Shown here: positions 33,942 through 43,042 of the stretch, piece after piece
How the letters are laid out: each line of letters starts with the position of its first letter
Numbering within the stretch: position 1 is the stretch's first letter
NCBI GenBank assembly: GCA_905233695.1
Contig: CAJODN010000012.1
Location: forward strand, 1-43,499
DNA: 43,499 bases
Origin: an uncultured Lachnospiraceae bacterium
GTDB taxonomy: Bacteria; Bacillota; Clostridia; Lachnospirales; Lachnospiraceae
Direction of reading: 5' to 3'
Notes under the pieces: model-generated
Told to the model about the DNA's origin: nothing
What the model saw: the letters and a program-made list of their open reading frames with translations, nothing else
Databases searched by the model: none
Made by a program: the position numbers and the translations under genes

Positions 33942-36900
33942 ATGACAACGAACTTCGATTATTTACGTAGCGAGCCAAAATTTAATAGATTCTCTGATGT
34001 TGCCATATCTGCGGAAAGAATTATTCTTATGGATCCGGAGGCGTGCATTATTAACTGTCGTCGAGCAATGGAATTTGCATTGAAATGGATGTATTCTGTG
34101 GATAGGGATCTTTCCATGCCTTATCAAGATAATTTGCAGAGTTTGATGAATGCGGAAGAATATAGGCAAATTGTGGGACCAGATATTTGGAAACGAATGG
34201 AATTTATCAGACGTTGCGGTAACAATGTAGCTCACAGCACAAGAAAGCTCGGAAGAGACGAAGCGATGCTTTGCCTTGAAAATCTTTTTATATATCTGGA
34301 TTTTATTTCTTATTGTTATTCGGAGACTTATGAAGAACGGACATTTGACAAGAAACTTATAATCGACAGAATCAAGAAAAGTCAAGAGAGTCGTAAAAAA
34401 GCAGAATCTAACAAAGAAGAATTAAAGAAGGAAATTGAAGAGTCTAAGAAAAAAGATATTGACTTACAGAAGCTTCGTGAAGAAAATGAGGCGTTGAAAG
34501 AAGAACTATCTAATCGACGTGTGAAGAATCAGCAGACTTATGTTCCGAAACCTCTCGATTTTTCTGAATATAAGACCAGGAAATTATATATTGATGCAAT
34601 GCTTGTGGATGCAGGGTGGACAGAAGGTAAAGACTGGATTAACGAGGTAGAACTTCCGGGTATGCCCAATAAGTCTGAAGTGGGATTTGCAGATTATGTT
34701 CTATATGATGATGCTCATAAACCCCTGGCAGTTGTTGAAGCAAAAAGAACCTGTGTGGATGTAGCAAAAGGCAGACAACAGGCGAAACTATATGCAGATA
34801 TAATTGAGAAAGAATATGGAAGACGTCCCATAGTATTTCTTACGAATGGATTCGATACTCGGATTTCGGACAATCAATATCCGGAGAGGAAAGTGTCGGG
34901 CATATATTCTAAGCGAGATTTGGAGAAACTATTTAATCTGCAGTCTATGAAGACAAGCCTTAATCATGTTGTGGTTGATAAGGATATCGCCGGAAGGTAT
35001 TATCAGGAGGCTGCTGTTAAAGCAGTATGCAAAAGTTTCGATAAGGACAACAGAAGAAAAGCGCTTCTTGTTATGGCTACAGGTTCGGGTAAGACAAGGA
35101 CTGTTATAGCATTGTGTAAAGTGCTTCTTGATGCGGGGTGGGTTAAGAACATTTTGTTTCTTGCCGATCGTAATTCTCTTGTTACTCAAGCGAAGAGAAG
35201 CTTTGTTAATTTGCTTCCTGATTTGTCATGTACTAATCTGTGTGAAGATAAAGAGAATTACAATTCTCACTGCGTATTTTCAACATATCAGACAATGATG
35301 CACTGTATTGATGAGGTTACGGATGAAGAAGGTAAATTATATACCTGCGGACATTTTGACCTTTTAATCTGCGATGAGGCTCATAGATCTATATACAATA
35401 AATATAAAGATATTTTTACATACTTTGATGCTCCACTGGTAGGATTAACAGCTACACCGAAGGATGAAATTGATAAGAACACTTATAATATTTTTGAACT
35501 TGATAACGGTGTGCCAACATACGGCTATGAATTATCCCAAGCTGTTAAGGATGGATTCCTTGTTGATTATATGTCTGTAGAAACAACTCTTAAATTCATT
35601 GAGCAAGGAATTAGCTATGCAGAACTAACCGATGAAGAGAAAGAAGAGTATGAGAATACGTTTGAAAATGAGAACGGAGAGATCCCCGAGAAGATTAATT
35701 CCTCGGCGCTTAATACTTGGCTGTTCAATGATGACACTATTAGACAGGTGCTTCATATAGTCATGAGAGACAGCCTTAAGGTCGATTTCGGTGAGAAGAT
35801 AGGTAAGACAATTATATTTGCCAAGAATCATGACCATGCGGAAAAGATTCTTGAAGTGTTCAATAAAGAATATCCTAATCTGGCAAAAGGGGCTAATGGG
35901 CAAGCATTTGCAAAAGTAATTGATAATTATATGACATATGCGCAAAGTGCAATTGATGAATTCTCTGATGCTTCGAAGATGCCACAGATTGCTATCTCTG
36001 TTGATATGCTTGATACAGGAATTGATGTGCCGGAGGTTCTTAATCTTGTGTTCTTTAAGAAGGTTATGAGTAAGGCTAAGTTTTGGCAGATGATTGGCCG
36101 TGGTACGAGATTGTGTCCGGGACTTATAGACGGTGAGGATAAGGAAAAATTCTATATCTTCGATTTCTGTGGAAATTTTGAATTTTTCCGAATGGGAGAA
36201 GGGCGTCCGACTGCAAATATGATTGCGTTACAAGGAGCGGTGTTTAATCTGGAGTTTCAGATAGCATATAAACTTCAAGACATTGAATATCAGCAGGAGC
36301 ATTTAATTGCATACCGTAATGGCTTGGTTAAGATTATGTCTGGCAAGGTGTCGGAACTTAATCGAGACAATTTTGCCGTTCGTCAGCATTTAAAATATGT
36401 TGATTTGTATGCAGTAGAAACTAATTATCAGAATATTTCATTTGAGGATACGTTATTGGTTCGTGAAGAACTTGCGCCACTTATCTTACCTGACGATGAC
36501 GAGGCGTCGGCGGTTCGTTTTGATGCGCTTATATATGGCTTGGAGTTGGCTCAACTTGCGAAAAAAGGTTCGGGAAGATTGAAGTCAGATTTGTATAAAA
36601 AAGTTAACAGTATTGCAACAGTAGCCAATATTCCGGAGATACAAGTAAAGAAAGAATTGATTGAGAAAATCATTCAGACTGATTATGTTGAAAATGCCGG
36701 TATAGACGATTTTGAACACATTCGCGAGGAATTGAGAGGTCTAATGAAATATTTGCCTCATGGAAGGGTTAAATACGAGACAGATTTTAAGGATGATATA
36801 CTTGATTCTACATGGAATGAGTCTGAACTTGAAAATGATGATTTGGAAAACTACAAAGCTAAAGCGGAGTATTATATAAGACAACATCAAGATAATGAGG

Positions 36901-37304
36901 CTATCAATAAGCTCAAAACCAATAAACCTTTAAATAAAAAGGATATTGAATCATTAGAAGAAATCTTATGGAAAGAAGTCGGTACAAGAGAAGACTACGA
37001 ACAGGAGTATGGGGAGAAGCCATTGGGTGAGTTTGTTCGTAGCATTGTTGGTTTGGATATGAATGCAGCCAAAGAAGCTTTTTCTGAGTTTCTTGATGAT
37101 ACAAATCTGGACAGTAGACAGATCTATTTTGTGAACCAAATTGTAGAATACATAGTTCACAATGGTATGCTTACTGATTTCTCTGTGCTTCAGGAATCTC
37201 CTTTTACAGATCAAGGAAGTGTAGTAGATATCTTTACTGATTTAACGGTATGGGCATCAATTAGGAAGGTTATTGAGAGCATAAATGTAAATGCGGTGGC
37301 ATAA
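33942..37304 (+). CDS. hsdR: Type I restriction endonuclease subunit
   Basis: A 1120-residue motor and nuclease. The N-terminal ~130 residues are a DUF4145-like helical domain, followed by a coiled coil (about 145-195). The nuclease core shows Asp251 (GFADYVL) and Glu266-x-Lys268 (VVEAKR). The helicase has Walker A ATGSGKT (Lys384), DEAH (478-481), LTATP, and motif VI GRGTRLCPG. The C-terminal domain fits the EcoEI (type IB) branch. All motifs are intact, so with hsdM and hsdS the system is probably active. It ends 4 bp from the convergent EVE-HNH gene. Confidence 0.95.
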   Translation: MTTNFDYLRSEPKFNRFSDVAISAERIILMDPEACIINCRRAMEFALKWMYSVDRDLSMPYQDNLQSLMNAEEYRQIVGPDIWKRMEFIRRCGNNVAHSTRKLGRDEAMLCLENLFIYLDFISYCYSETYEERTFDKKLIIDRIKKSQESRKKAESNKEELKKEIEESKKKDIDLQKLREENEALKEELSNRRVKNQQTYVPKPLDFSEYKTRKLYIDAMLVDAGWTEGKDWINEVELPGMPNKSEVGFADYVLYDDAHKPLAVVEAKRTCVDVAKGRQQAKLYADIIEKEYGRRPIVFLTNGFDTRISDNQYPERKVSGIYSKRDLEKLFNLQSMKTSLNHVVVDKDIAGRYYQEAAVKAVCKSFDKDNRRKALLVMATGSGKTRTVIALCKVLLDAGWVKNILFLADRNSLVTQAKRSFVNLLPDLSCTNLCEDKENYNSHCVFSTYQTMMHCIDEVTDEEGKLYTCGHFDLLICDEAHRSIYNKYKDIFTYFDAPLVGLTATPKDEIDKNTYNIFELDNGVPTYGYELSQAVKDGFLVDYMSVETTLKFIEQGISYAELTDEEKEEYENTFENENGEIPEKINSSALNTWLFNDDTIRQVLHIVMRDSLKVDFGEKIGKTIIFAKNHDHAEKILEVFNKEYPNLAKGANGQAFAKVIDNYMTYAQSAIDEFSDASKMPQIAISVDMLDTGIDVPEVLNLVFFKKVMSKAKFWQMIGRGTRLCPGLIDGEDKEKFYIFDFCGNFEFFRMGEGRPTANMIALQGAVFNLEFQIAYKLQDIEYQQEHLIAYRNGLVKIMSGKVSELNRDNFAVRQHLKYVDLYAVETNYQNISFEDTLLVREELAPLILPDDDEASAVRFDALIYGLELAQLAKKGSGRLKSDLYKKVNSIATVANIPEIQVKKELIEKIIQTDYVENAGIDDFEHIREELRGLMKYLPHGRVKYETDFKDDILDSTWNESELENDDLENYKAKAEYYIRQHQDNEAINKLKTNKPLNKKDIESLEEILWKEVGTREDYEQEYGEKPLGEFVRSIVGLDMNAAKEAFSEFLDDTNLDSRQIYFVNQIVEYIVHNGMLTDFSVLQESPFTDQGSVVDIFTDLTVWASIRKVIESINVNAVA

Positions 37305-37308
37305 TGCC

Positions 37309-38214
37309 TCATTTGTTTGACGCTTTCAGCTTTTCAATATCAGACGGGTTGGCAAGGATATGTATTTTACGATGGCAATTAGGACAGAGGGCTACGGTGT
37401 TATCAATCGAATCTTCGCCTCCGTTAGAAAGCCACTCTATATGGTGAGATTCAAGATACGGTTCCCCATTTGCTTTATTGAAGGGAGCTGAATTACCACA
37501 TAGCTGACATATTCCATTAGCTCTTTTCTTTGCATACTCAGCAATATACGGATCTCTTATTCTCTGCGTTACAGTAGATGTAACCGTCTTAGGTTCCTTT
37601 TTTTGCTGTTTCTGTGCTATCCTTTTCAAGGCATCAATTTCAAGACTCTCTGCATGTTCCTCTTTTTCCTCTGGAGTATGTGAATCATCCAATGCTACAT
37701 AATCTATAATCTCATGTATGGAGATTGGAAACTTTGCCAAACATGTGTCAGGAATATTTCCGTCAAAGCGGTCTATCTGTAGTTGCTTGTCATCACACGC
37801 ATGCAGATAATCTGCAACCGTATCCTTAACAATAACAGGTCCTTGTAGCCGTGATTTTAGACCGGAATCTGCCAGTTTATTATATGTTAAGTCATCTGCT
37901 AATGTATATTCTCTAAACATCGCAAGTGTAAAACAAGGAGTTGCTGTTTCGCCTCCATCCTTTACAAAACGAGAATCATCAATAATGCTATCGGTTTTAT
38001 TAACTTTTAAAATTGCGCCTTTAAAGCGAATTCTTCCCACATCCTTTGTCTTACAGTATACATAAACAAGATCGCCAACTTGTGCAGAATTCATTTGCTT
38101 AGGTTGTTGCCAATCAATAATTTTAAGTGCTTTTAATGCGTTATCTATATCATACCGCCCCATATCGCATGTAATAATCCATTCTTTCTGTTTACTAGTG
38201 GTTGTATCTGCCAT
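37309..38214 (-). CDS. EVE-HNH endonuclease, likely modification-dependent (type IV)
   Basis: 301 residues. The N-terminal ~140 residues look like an EVE/PUA-like domain (WIITCDMGRYD, IDWQQPKQM, VGDLVYVYCKT, IRFKGAIL), a fold that flips and reads modified bases. The C-terminus is an HNH nuclease: Cys236-x-x-Cys239 and Cys277-x-x-Cys280 hold zinc; His258, Asn272 and His281 form the HNH site. EVE-HNH fusions are known as type IV nucleases that cut DNA with modified cytosines. GAGAGGA precedes the start. Being convergent with hsdR in a defence island supports a phage-defence role. Confidence 0.85.
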   Translation of the reverse strand: MADTTTSKQKEWIITCDMGRYDIDNALKALKIIDWQQPKQMNSAQVGDLVYVYCKTKDVGRIRFKGAILKVNKTDSIIDDSRFVKDGGETATPCFTLAMFREYTLADDLTYNKLADSGLKSRLQGPVIVKDTVADYLHACDDKQLQIDRFDGNIPDTCLAKFPISIHEIIDYVALDDSHTPEEKEEHAESLEIDALKRIAQKQQKKEPKTVTSTVTQRIRDPYIAEYAKKRANGICQLCGNSAPFNKANGEPYLESHHIEWLSNGGEDSIDNTVALCPNCHRKIHILANPSDIEKLKASNK

Positions 38215-38250
38215 ATTATATCCTCTCTTTTTTTATGATTTTCTATAACC

Positions 38251-38421
38251 TTACATCAATCCCTTAATCTGCGCCCTATCCTTTAACAGCTCATCCATCC
38301 GCCTCATAAACGGCACCGTATCATTAAAGTCAACTGCTCTGTGATCGACTGCTATAGTAAGGGGAATGATTTTGGTGGCTTTAAATATTTTTCCATGTCG
38401 AAGTTTTTCTTCATAACGCAT
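38251..38421 (-). pseudogene. C-terminal fragment of a 2-oxoacid dehydrogenase E2-like acyltransferase
   Basis: A 56-codon frame (start at 38421, stop at 38251) whose middle reads IIPLTIAVDHRAVDFNDTVP, the active-site region of E2/CAT-fold acyltransferases, followed by FMRRMDELLKDR as at their C-terminus. Everything upstream is missing and no ribosome site is seen. It is therefore a gene remnant, probably left when the defence island was inserted or rearranged. Confidence 0.65.
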
Positions 38422-38543
38422 ATTATATCACAAATAGTGTAAAATGTTATATTTCCACCGCCAAAACACACCGAATATGTAAACAATTATAAATAACAAT
38501 AAGATATACTGTATAAAGCAAATTAGATTAGAAAGGATTCACT

Positions 38544-40187
38544 ATGATTCAGGCAAGTAATATAACATTAAGATTAGGTAAGAAAGCACTCTTTGAAGAT
38601 GTAAATATAAAGTTCACGCAGGGTAACTGCTACGGACTTATCGGAGCCAACGGTGCGGGTAAATCAACATTTCTTCGAATCCTATCCGGAGATCTGGAGC
38701 CGACTAACGGCGAAGTTATTATAACACCGGGCGAACGTCTTTCTGTTCTTGAACAGGATCATTTCAAATATGATGAATACACGGTAATGGACACAGTCAT
38801 TATGGGTAATCAGCGTCTCTACGATGTCATGAAGGAAAAAGACGCAATCTATATGAAGGAAGATTTCTCTGACGAGGATGGAATCAAAGCGTCGGAGCTT
38901 GAAGCGGAATTCGCGGAGATGGACGGCTGGAATGCAGAGAGCGATGCTGCATCACTTCTTAACGGACTCGGAATTGAGCCTGAGCTTCACTATGAACTCA
39001 TGGGTAACCTTAACGGTGACCAGAAGGTGAAGGTTCTTCTTGCAAGAGCCCTCTTCGGTAATCCGGATATTTTACTTCTCGACGAGCCTACTAACCACTT
39101 AGATCTCGATGCTATTGCTTGGCTTGAAGAATTCTTAATAAATTATGACAATACAGTTATCGTGGTAAGCCACGACAGATATTTCCTTAACAAAGTATGT
39201 ACCAACACTGCCGATATCGACTACGGCAAGATTCAGTTATATGCCGGTAACTACGATTTCTGGTACGAGTCATCACAGCTCATTATGAAGCAGAGAAAGG
39301 AAGCCAATAAGAAGAAGGAAGAGCAGATTAAGGAACTTCAGGAATTCATCTCACGTTTCTCAGCTAATGCTTCTAAGTCTAAGCAGGCAACTTCGAGAAA
39401 GCGCGCTTTAGAGAAAATCGAGCTTGACGACATTAAGCCTTCAAGCCGTAAGTACCCTTACATCGATTTCAGACCGGAGAGAGAAATCGGTAACGAAGTG
39501 CTTACGGTTGAAGGAATAAGTAAGACGGTAGACGGCGTCAAGGTTCTTGACAACGTGTCATTTATCGTAGGTCACGATGACAAGATTGGATTCGTCGGTG
39601 CAAATGAAATTGCCAAGACAACACTTTTCAGAATTCTTATGGGTGAGATTGAACCTGACGAAGGTTCTTATAAATGGGGAGTTACAACATCACAGAGTTA
39701 TTTCCCGAAGGACAATACGGAGATATTCGATACAGATCTTATAATAGTTGATTGGCTTACGCAGTTCTCCGAGATTAAAGATGCGACTTATGTTCGAGGA
39801 TTCTTAGGTCGTATGCTATTCGCAGGGGAAGACGGTGTTAAGAAAATGCGTGTTCTTTCCGGAGGTGAGAAGGTAAGAGTTCTTCTCTCTCGTATGATGA
39901 TTGAGAATTCTAATGTGCTTATATTAGACGAGCCTACCGACCACCTTGATATGGAATCTATTACGGCTCTTAATACGGGACTTATGAAGTTCCCGGGTGT
40001 AATACTTTTCTCATCTCGTGACCACCAGGTTGTACAGACAACCGCCAACCGTATTATCGAGATTATGCCTGACGGCTCAATCATAGATAAGGTAACAACT
40101 TACGACGAGTACCTCGAAAGCGATGAGATGGCTCGTAAGCGTCAAGCTGTATACGCTAAGTCTGAGGAGGATGAGAAGGATAACTAA
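38544..40187 (+). CDS. ABC-F ATPase (ribosome-associated type), unusual second site
   Basis: A 547-residue soluble protein with two ABC ATPase domains and no membrane part; ABC-F proteins act on the ribosome. Domain 1: Walker A GANGAGKST, a degenerate signature (LNGDQKVK for LSGGQ), LLLDEPTNHLDLDA. A helical linker (about 245-290, many Lys/Glu) joins domain 2: Walker A is GANEIAKTT, where two usual glycines are Glu and Ala; signature LSGGEKVRVLL; DEPTDHLD; and SSRDH, with Arg at the switch-histidine position. Domain 2 may bind ATP but hydrolyse it poorly. Resistance or translation-factor role is not readable from sequence. Confidence 0.92.
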   Translation: MIQASNITLRLGKKALFEDVNIKFTQGNCYGLIGANGAGKSTFLRILSGDLEPTNGEVIITPGERLSVLEQDHFKYDEYTVMDTVIMGNQRLYDVMKEKDAIYMKEDFSDEDGIKASELEAEFAEMDGWNAESDAASLLNGLGIEPELHYELMGNLNGDQKVKVLLARALFGNPDILLLDEPTNHLDLDAIAWLEEFLINYDNTVIVVSHDRYFLNKVCTNTADIDYGKIQLYAGNYDFWYESSQLIMKQRKEANKKKEEQIKELQEFISRFSANASKSKQATSRKRALEKIELDDIKPSSRKYPYIDFRPEREIGNEVLTVEGISKTVDGVKVLDNVSFIVGHDDKIGFVGANEIAKTTLFRILMGEIEPDEGSYKWGVTTSQSYFPKDNTEIFDTDLIIVDWLTQFSEIKDATYVRGFLGRMLFAGEDGVKKMRVLSGGEKVRVLLSRMMIENSNVLILDEPTDHLDMESITALNTGLMKFPGVILFSSRDHQVVQTTANRIIEIMPDGSIIDKVTTYDEYLESDEMARKRQAVYAKSEEDEKDN

Positions 40188-40370
40188 GTAGTAATTGTAC
40201 AGTTTTTGATTCTTTTTATTATAATTGCTTGATTGAATCATTATATGTTTGCGAAATAAAATGGAGAAACGGGTTTTATGTCCGGTAGGCTTTTGGCTGA
40301 AGGAGGTGCTCGTTTCTTTATCGTTTTTAGGGTAAAATGTAATCTGTGTTACTAATAGAGAGTTGTTTTT
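40188..40370. other. Gene-free stretch before the 75-bp array
   Basis: After the ABC-F stop there is AT-rich sequence without a clear terminator. AGAAACG (40265-40271) pairs with CGTTTCT (40311-40317) around a 39-base loop that itself contains GCTTTTGGC. No credible coding frame; nothing else seen. Confidence 0.4.
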
Positions 40371-40633
40371 TACGTAGCAAAACTGAAATATCTGTTGTTT
40401 GCTACGTAATGTGTGCTTTGATTACACTATTGTTAGTGGCAATACTACGTAGCAGAGGGATATTACTTGCTATTTGCCACGTAAAGATTATACTGTATGC
40501 CCGATGTTGTATAGAAATATTACGGAGTAAAACTATACTGTATGTCATTTGCTCCGTAAAGCCAACTTCTGTTGTATCATGATGAGTTACAATCCTACGT
40601 ATCAAAGAAGATTTCTATGTGCATTACTCCGTA
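40371..40633. repeat. Array of four palindromic 38-bp units with exact 75-bp period
   Basis: Units at 40371-40408, 40446-40483, 40521-40558 and 40596-40633. Each has an 11-bp left arm, a 16-bp middle and an 11-bp right arm, and each unit is followed by 37 bp. Unit 1: TACGTAGCAAA / TTTGCTACGTA, perfect. Unit 3: TACGGAGTAAA / TTTGCTCCGTA, pairing kept by a T-to-G and A-to-C double change. Unit 2 has two mismatched pairs, unit 4 is degenerate. Middles and gaps differ between units. The period equals 25 codons, but the frame contains two stops. Confidence 0.85.
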
Positions 40634-40791
40634 AAGGGCTGGTACGTCGACGGTTCATTTGTTAACTTTTCTGGTAAATGTGTTGGTTTTTATAGTATAA
40701 TATGTGTTGGTTACTCGTGAGTCGTCTTTCATTTATTCGGAAGATGCCTTGTTGGAATGGAAATGTGATAGATATCACATCGGAGATACAA

Positions 40792-41838
40792 ATGGCGAAG
40801 AATAAATATTATGCGGTAAAAGTGGGACTCACTCCCGGAATATATACAACTTGGGCGGAGTGCGAAGCTAACGTTAAGGGGTATCCGAAAGCTGAGTACA
40901 AGGGATTCAAGGAGCTAAGTGAAGCCGAAGCTTATATGGACGGAGCAGAATCCGCCGATACCTATGCGAATGTAACACTCAACCATAACACTAATACGAG
41001 CCCGGCAGGCGATGCAGACAACATCGGCGATTTGAAGGACAACCCATCCCCCATAACCTACGAATCATACATCGGTCAAGATGAAGTCGGTAAGAGTGAA
41101 CCTTTCCGAAGAATAATCGTAGTGTCAGCATATCTTGACGATAATCATATGGATGAACTGAAGACTATCGGCGCCACCAACGATTCTAAGAATTACGGTC
41201 TCGACACTGATAAATGTATCATGATAGGAAAAGAGCTTACCGATTTCGAGAGCTTTAAAGAATGCGAAAACGGTATATATGAAAATGAAAAATACGGCAT
41301 AACATTTTCCATATATTCGATAAGTAACGGCTACTATAATGAACTTCATGAAAAGGAAGAGAGGATTAATGCCAATAAGATTATCGCAATAATGCATAAC
41401 AGAGCAGGCTTCAATCTTTGTAACCATCTTGCCAAGAAGGGCATAAGGATTAAAGACGTTGTAATAGATAATTTCATGGGTAAAAATGACTGTGACAAGC
41501 TCTATGCAAAGTACGCATCTTACGAGAAATACAGGCTTGATAAGAGTGGCGTCAATATGCATTTCGAGACTAAGTCAGAGAAGAAATATCCTGCCGTTGC
41601 CGTTGCCGCCAACATTGCCAACTACATTGAGGCGTTATATGCAAATGAAGTAAGAAACAGTATTGCCGCTAAGGGCGGAGATCTTGACAGCCACGGCTTC
41701 AGTAACAGTAAGGATGATGTGCAATATGCCTTCGACGAGATTGTAAAGGTCTACGGAAGCCTCGATAATCCGGATATAGAAGAAGAGTTTAAGCATACTC
41801 AATACTATAATAATTATGTTGATTCAGGACACTTATAA
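40792..41838 (+). CDS. Viroplasmin-like domain fused to an RNase HIII-like domain
   Basis: 348 residues. Residues 1-45 (KNKYYAVKVGLTPGIYTTW ... YKGFKELSEAEAYM) are the viroplasmin/RNase H1 N-terminal hybrid-binding domain. After a ~45-residue polar linker comes a type 2 RNase H: GQDEVG (Asp97, Glu98), NDSKN, IDNF (Asp226), and TKSE (Glu263) before YPAVAVAANIA, the DEDE set of RNase HIII. It should remove RNA from RNA-DNA hybrids. RNase HIII normally carries a TBP-like N-terminal domain instead. I start at ATG 40792, with GGAG six bases upstream; an in-frame ATG at 40702 has no ribosome site. Confidence 0.78.
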   Translation: MAKNKYYAVKVGLTPGIYTTWAECEANVKGYPKAEYKGFKELSEAEAYMDGAESADTYANVTLNHNTNTSPAGDADNIGDLKDNPSPITYESYIGQDEVGKSEPFRRIIVVSAYLDDNHMDELKTIGATNDSKNYGLDTDKCIMIGKELTDFESFKECENGIYENEKYGITFSIYSISNGYYNELHEKEERINANKIIAIMHNRAGFNLCNHLAKKGIRIKDVVIDNFMGKNDCDKLYAKYASYEKYRLDKSGVNMHFETKSEKKYPAVAVAANIANYIEALYANEVRNSIAAKGGDLDSHGFSNSKDDVQYAFDEIVKVYGSLDNPDIEEEFKHTQYYNNYVDSGHL

Positions 41839-43011
41839 ATGAAAAAAGGAATTAAAGTATTAATTACAATTTTATCCATATTAGTAGCCCTCGTTATCGG
41901 CTCCATAATATTCATCCTGGTCAACCCCAGGGCTAAGTTTCTTGCGGGCACAACCAGATTCGCCATAGAGACCTTGCCCAATAGTTACTTCATCATATAC
42001 AATCTCGACCTTATGGAAATATTCAGAGATTATATGGACGGCGATATAGAATTCTCCGGTGATGTTATTGCGGGAGATATTGAAGGCTTCGGCTATACAT
42101 CAAGTGCCAAGGTTCACGGTGTAAGAAGCTTCGACATGAAGGAACTTGGCGCAACTGCCGATGCCAAGGTTTTATTCTTAGATGTGGGCGAAGTCGATTT
42201 ATATGCAAGAGATAAGACTGTCTACATGATAGTCCCGAGCTTCGATAACCTTGCATATTCCCTTACAACCAATACGGATCTGTTCTGGAAGGCACCACAG
42301 CTTAACGGTAACCTTGACATTGAGTGGTTCACAAGTAATATAGGTAACTTTATTGAATTTGCCAACGATATGGATATCGAGAAGTCCGGTAATGTGCTGA
42401 CTGACGAGGACGGAACCACGAGCGACGAATATCTTATCACAATTCCCGAGGGCAAGGGAGTATTTATCTGGGAGCTTCTGGGAATGGATATCCCCGACCA
42501 CGACATCCGCCTTAGTATGTATATGACAAGAGGGTGCAAGTTCAGGCGGATTACAATTGATATTGGAAATATTGTAGAGAACACGGTTCTTACTGTTGAC
42601 GGGCTTAACATGGGGACGGTAATCACTGAGACGGCGCTTCCCGATAACGAGAAACTAACTGTGGTCCTCACGAGACGAGGCGACTACCTCTATGCAAGTT
42701 ACATTGATGTTAACTTCTTATATGAGACCAAGGACGGAACAAATTATACAGGTAACGGTGTGCTTGCTTACGATAAGACGGATAACGGGTATGATATAGT
42801 GCTTAAGAGGTTTAAGTTCTATAAGGGCGAGGCACTCCTGGGACAGTTATTCTTTGATGGAAATGTGCATACAACCAAGGTCACCACACCGCCAACCTCC
42901 ACCGCAACAATTCCTCTGGAGTCCATAAAGAACTATGAGTGGGAAGAGTTACGTGATAACTTCCAGGGCTTTGTAGACGATGTTATGGAGGACGTGAAGG
43001 CGAAGTTGTAA
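41839..43011 (+). CDS. Membrane-anchored extracellular protein of unknown function
   Basis: A 390-residue protein with an N-terminal membrane helix (about residues 7-30, VLITILSILVALVIGSIIFI) and a large outside region of alternating beta strands. There is no lipobox or sortase motif. No family recognised. The start codon follows the RNase HIII-like stop with no gap (TAAATG), so the two genes are translationally coupled despite unrelated locations of their products. No terminator follows before the next promoter at 43043. Confidence 0.7.
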   Translation: MKKGIKVLITILSILVALVIGSIIFILVNPRAKFLAGTTRFAIETLPNSYFIIYNLDLMEIFRDYMDGDIEFSGDVIAGDIEGFGYTSSAKVHGVRSFDMKELGATADAKVLFLDVGEVDLYARDKTVYMIVPSFDNLAYSLTTNTDLFWKAPQLNGNLDIEWFTSNIGNFIEFANDMDIEKSGNVLTDEDGTTSDEYLITIPEGKGVFIWELLGMDIPDHDIRLSMYMTRGCKFRRITIDIGNIVENTVLTVDGLNMGTVITETALPDNEKLTVVLTRRGDYLYASYIDVNFLYETKDGTNYTGNGVLAYDKTDNGYDIVLKRFKFYKGEALLGQLFFDGNVHTTKVTTPPTSTATIPLESIKNYEWEELRDNFQGFVDDVMEDVKAKL

Positions 43012-43042
43012 ATAGTGCGCAAAAAATAATACACAACAACTC

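Noticed and set aside
40346-40582. Open frame of 78 codons across the palindrome array
   Set aside because: It has no ribosome site, and its Leu/Ile/Val/Cys-rich sequence with recurring LRSK every 25 residues is a by-product of the 75-bp period. The same frame hits two stops before the fourth unit.
40371-40633. CRISPR array
   Set aside because: Only the palindromic arms recur; the 16-bp middles differ, units are imperfect, and no cas gene is in the window.
40702-40791. N-terminal extension of the viroplasmin-RNase HIII protein
   Set aside because: The 30 extra residues are unlike the family and lack a ribosome site; GGAG precedes ATG 40792.
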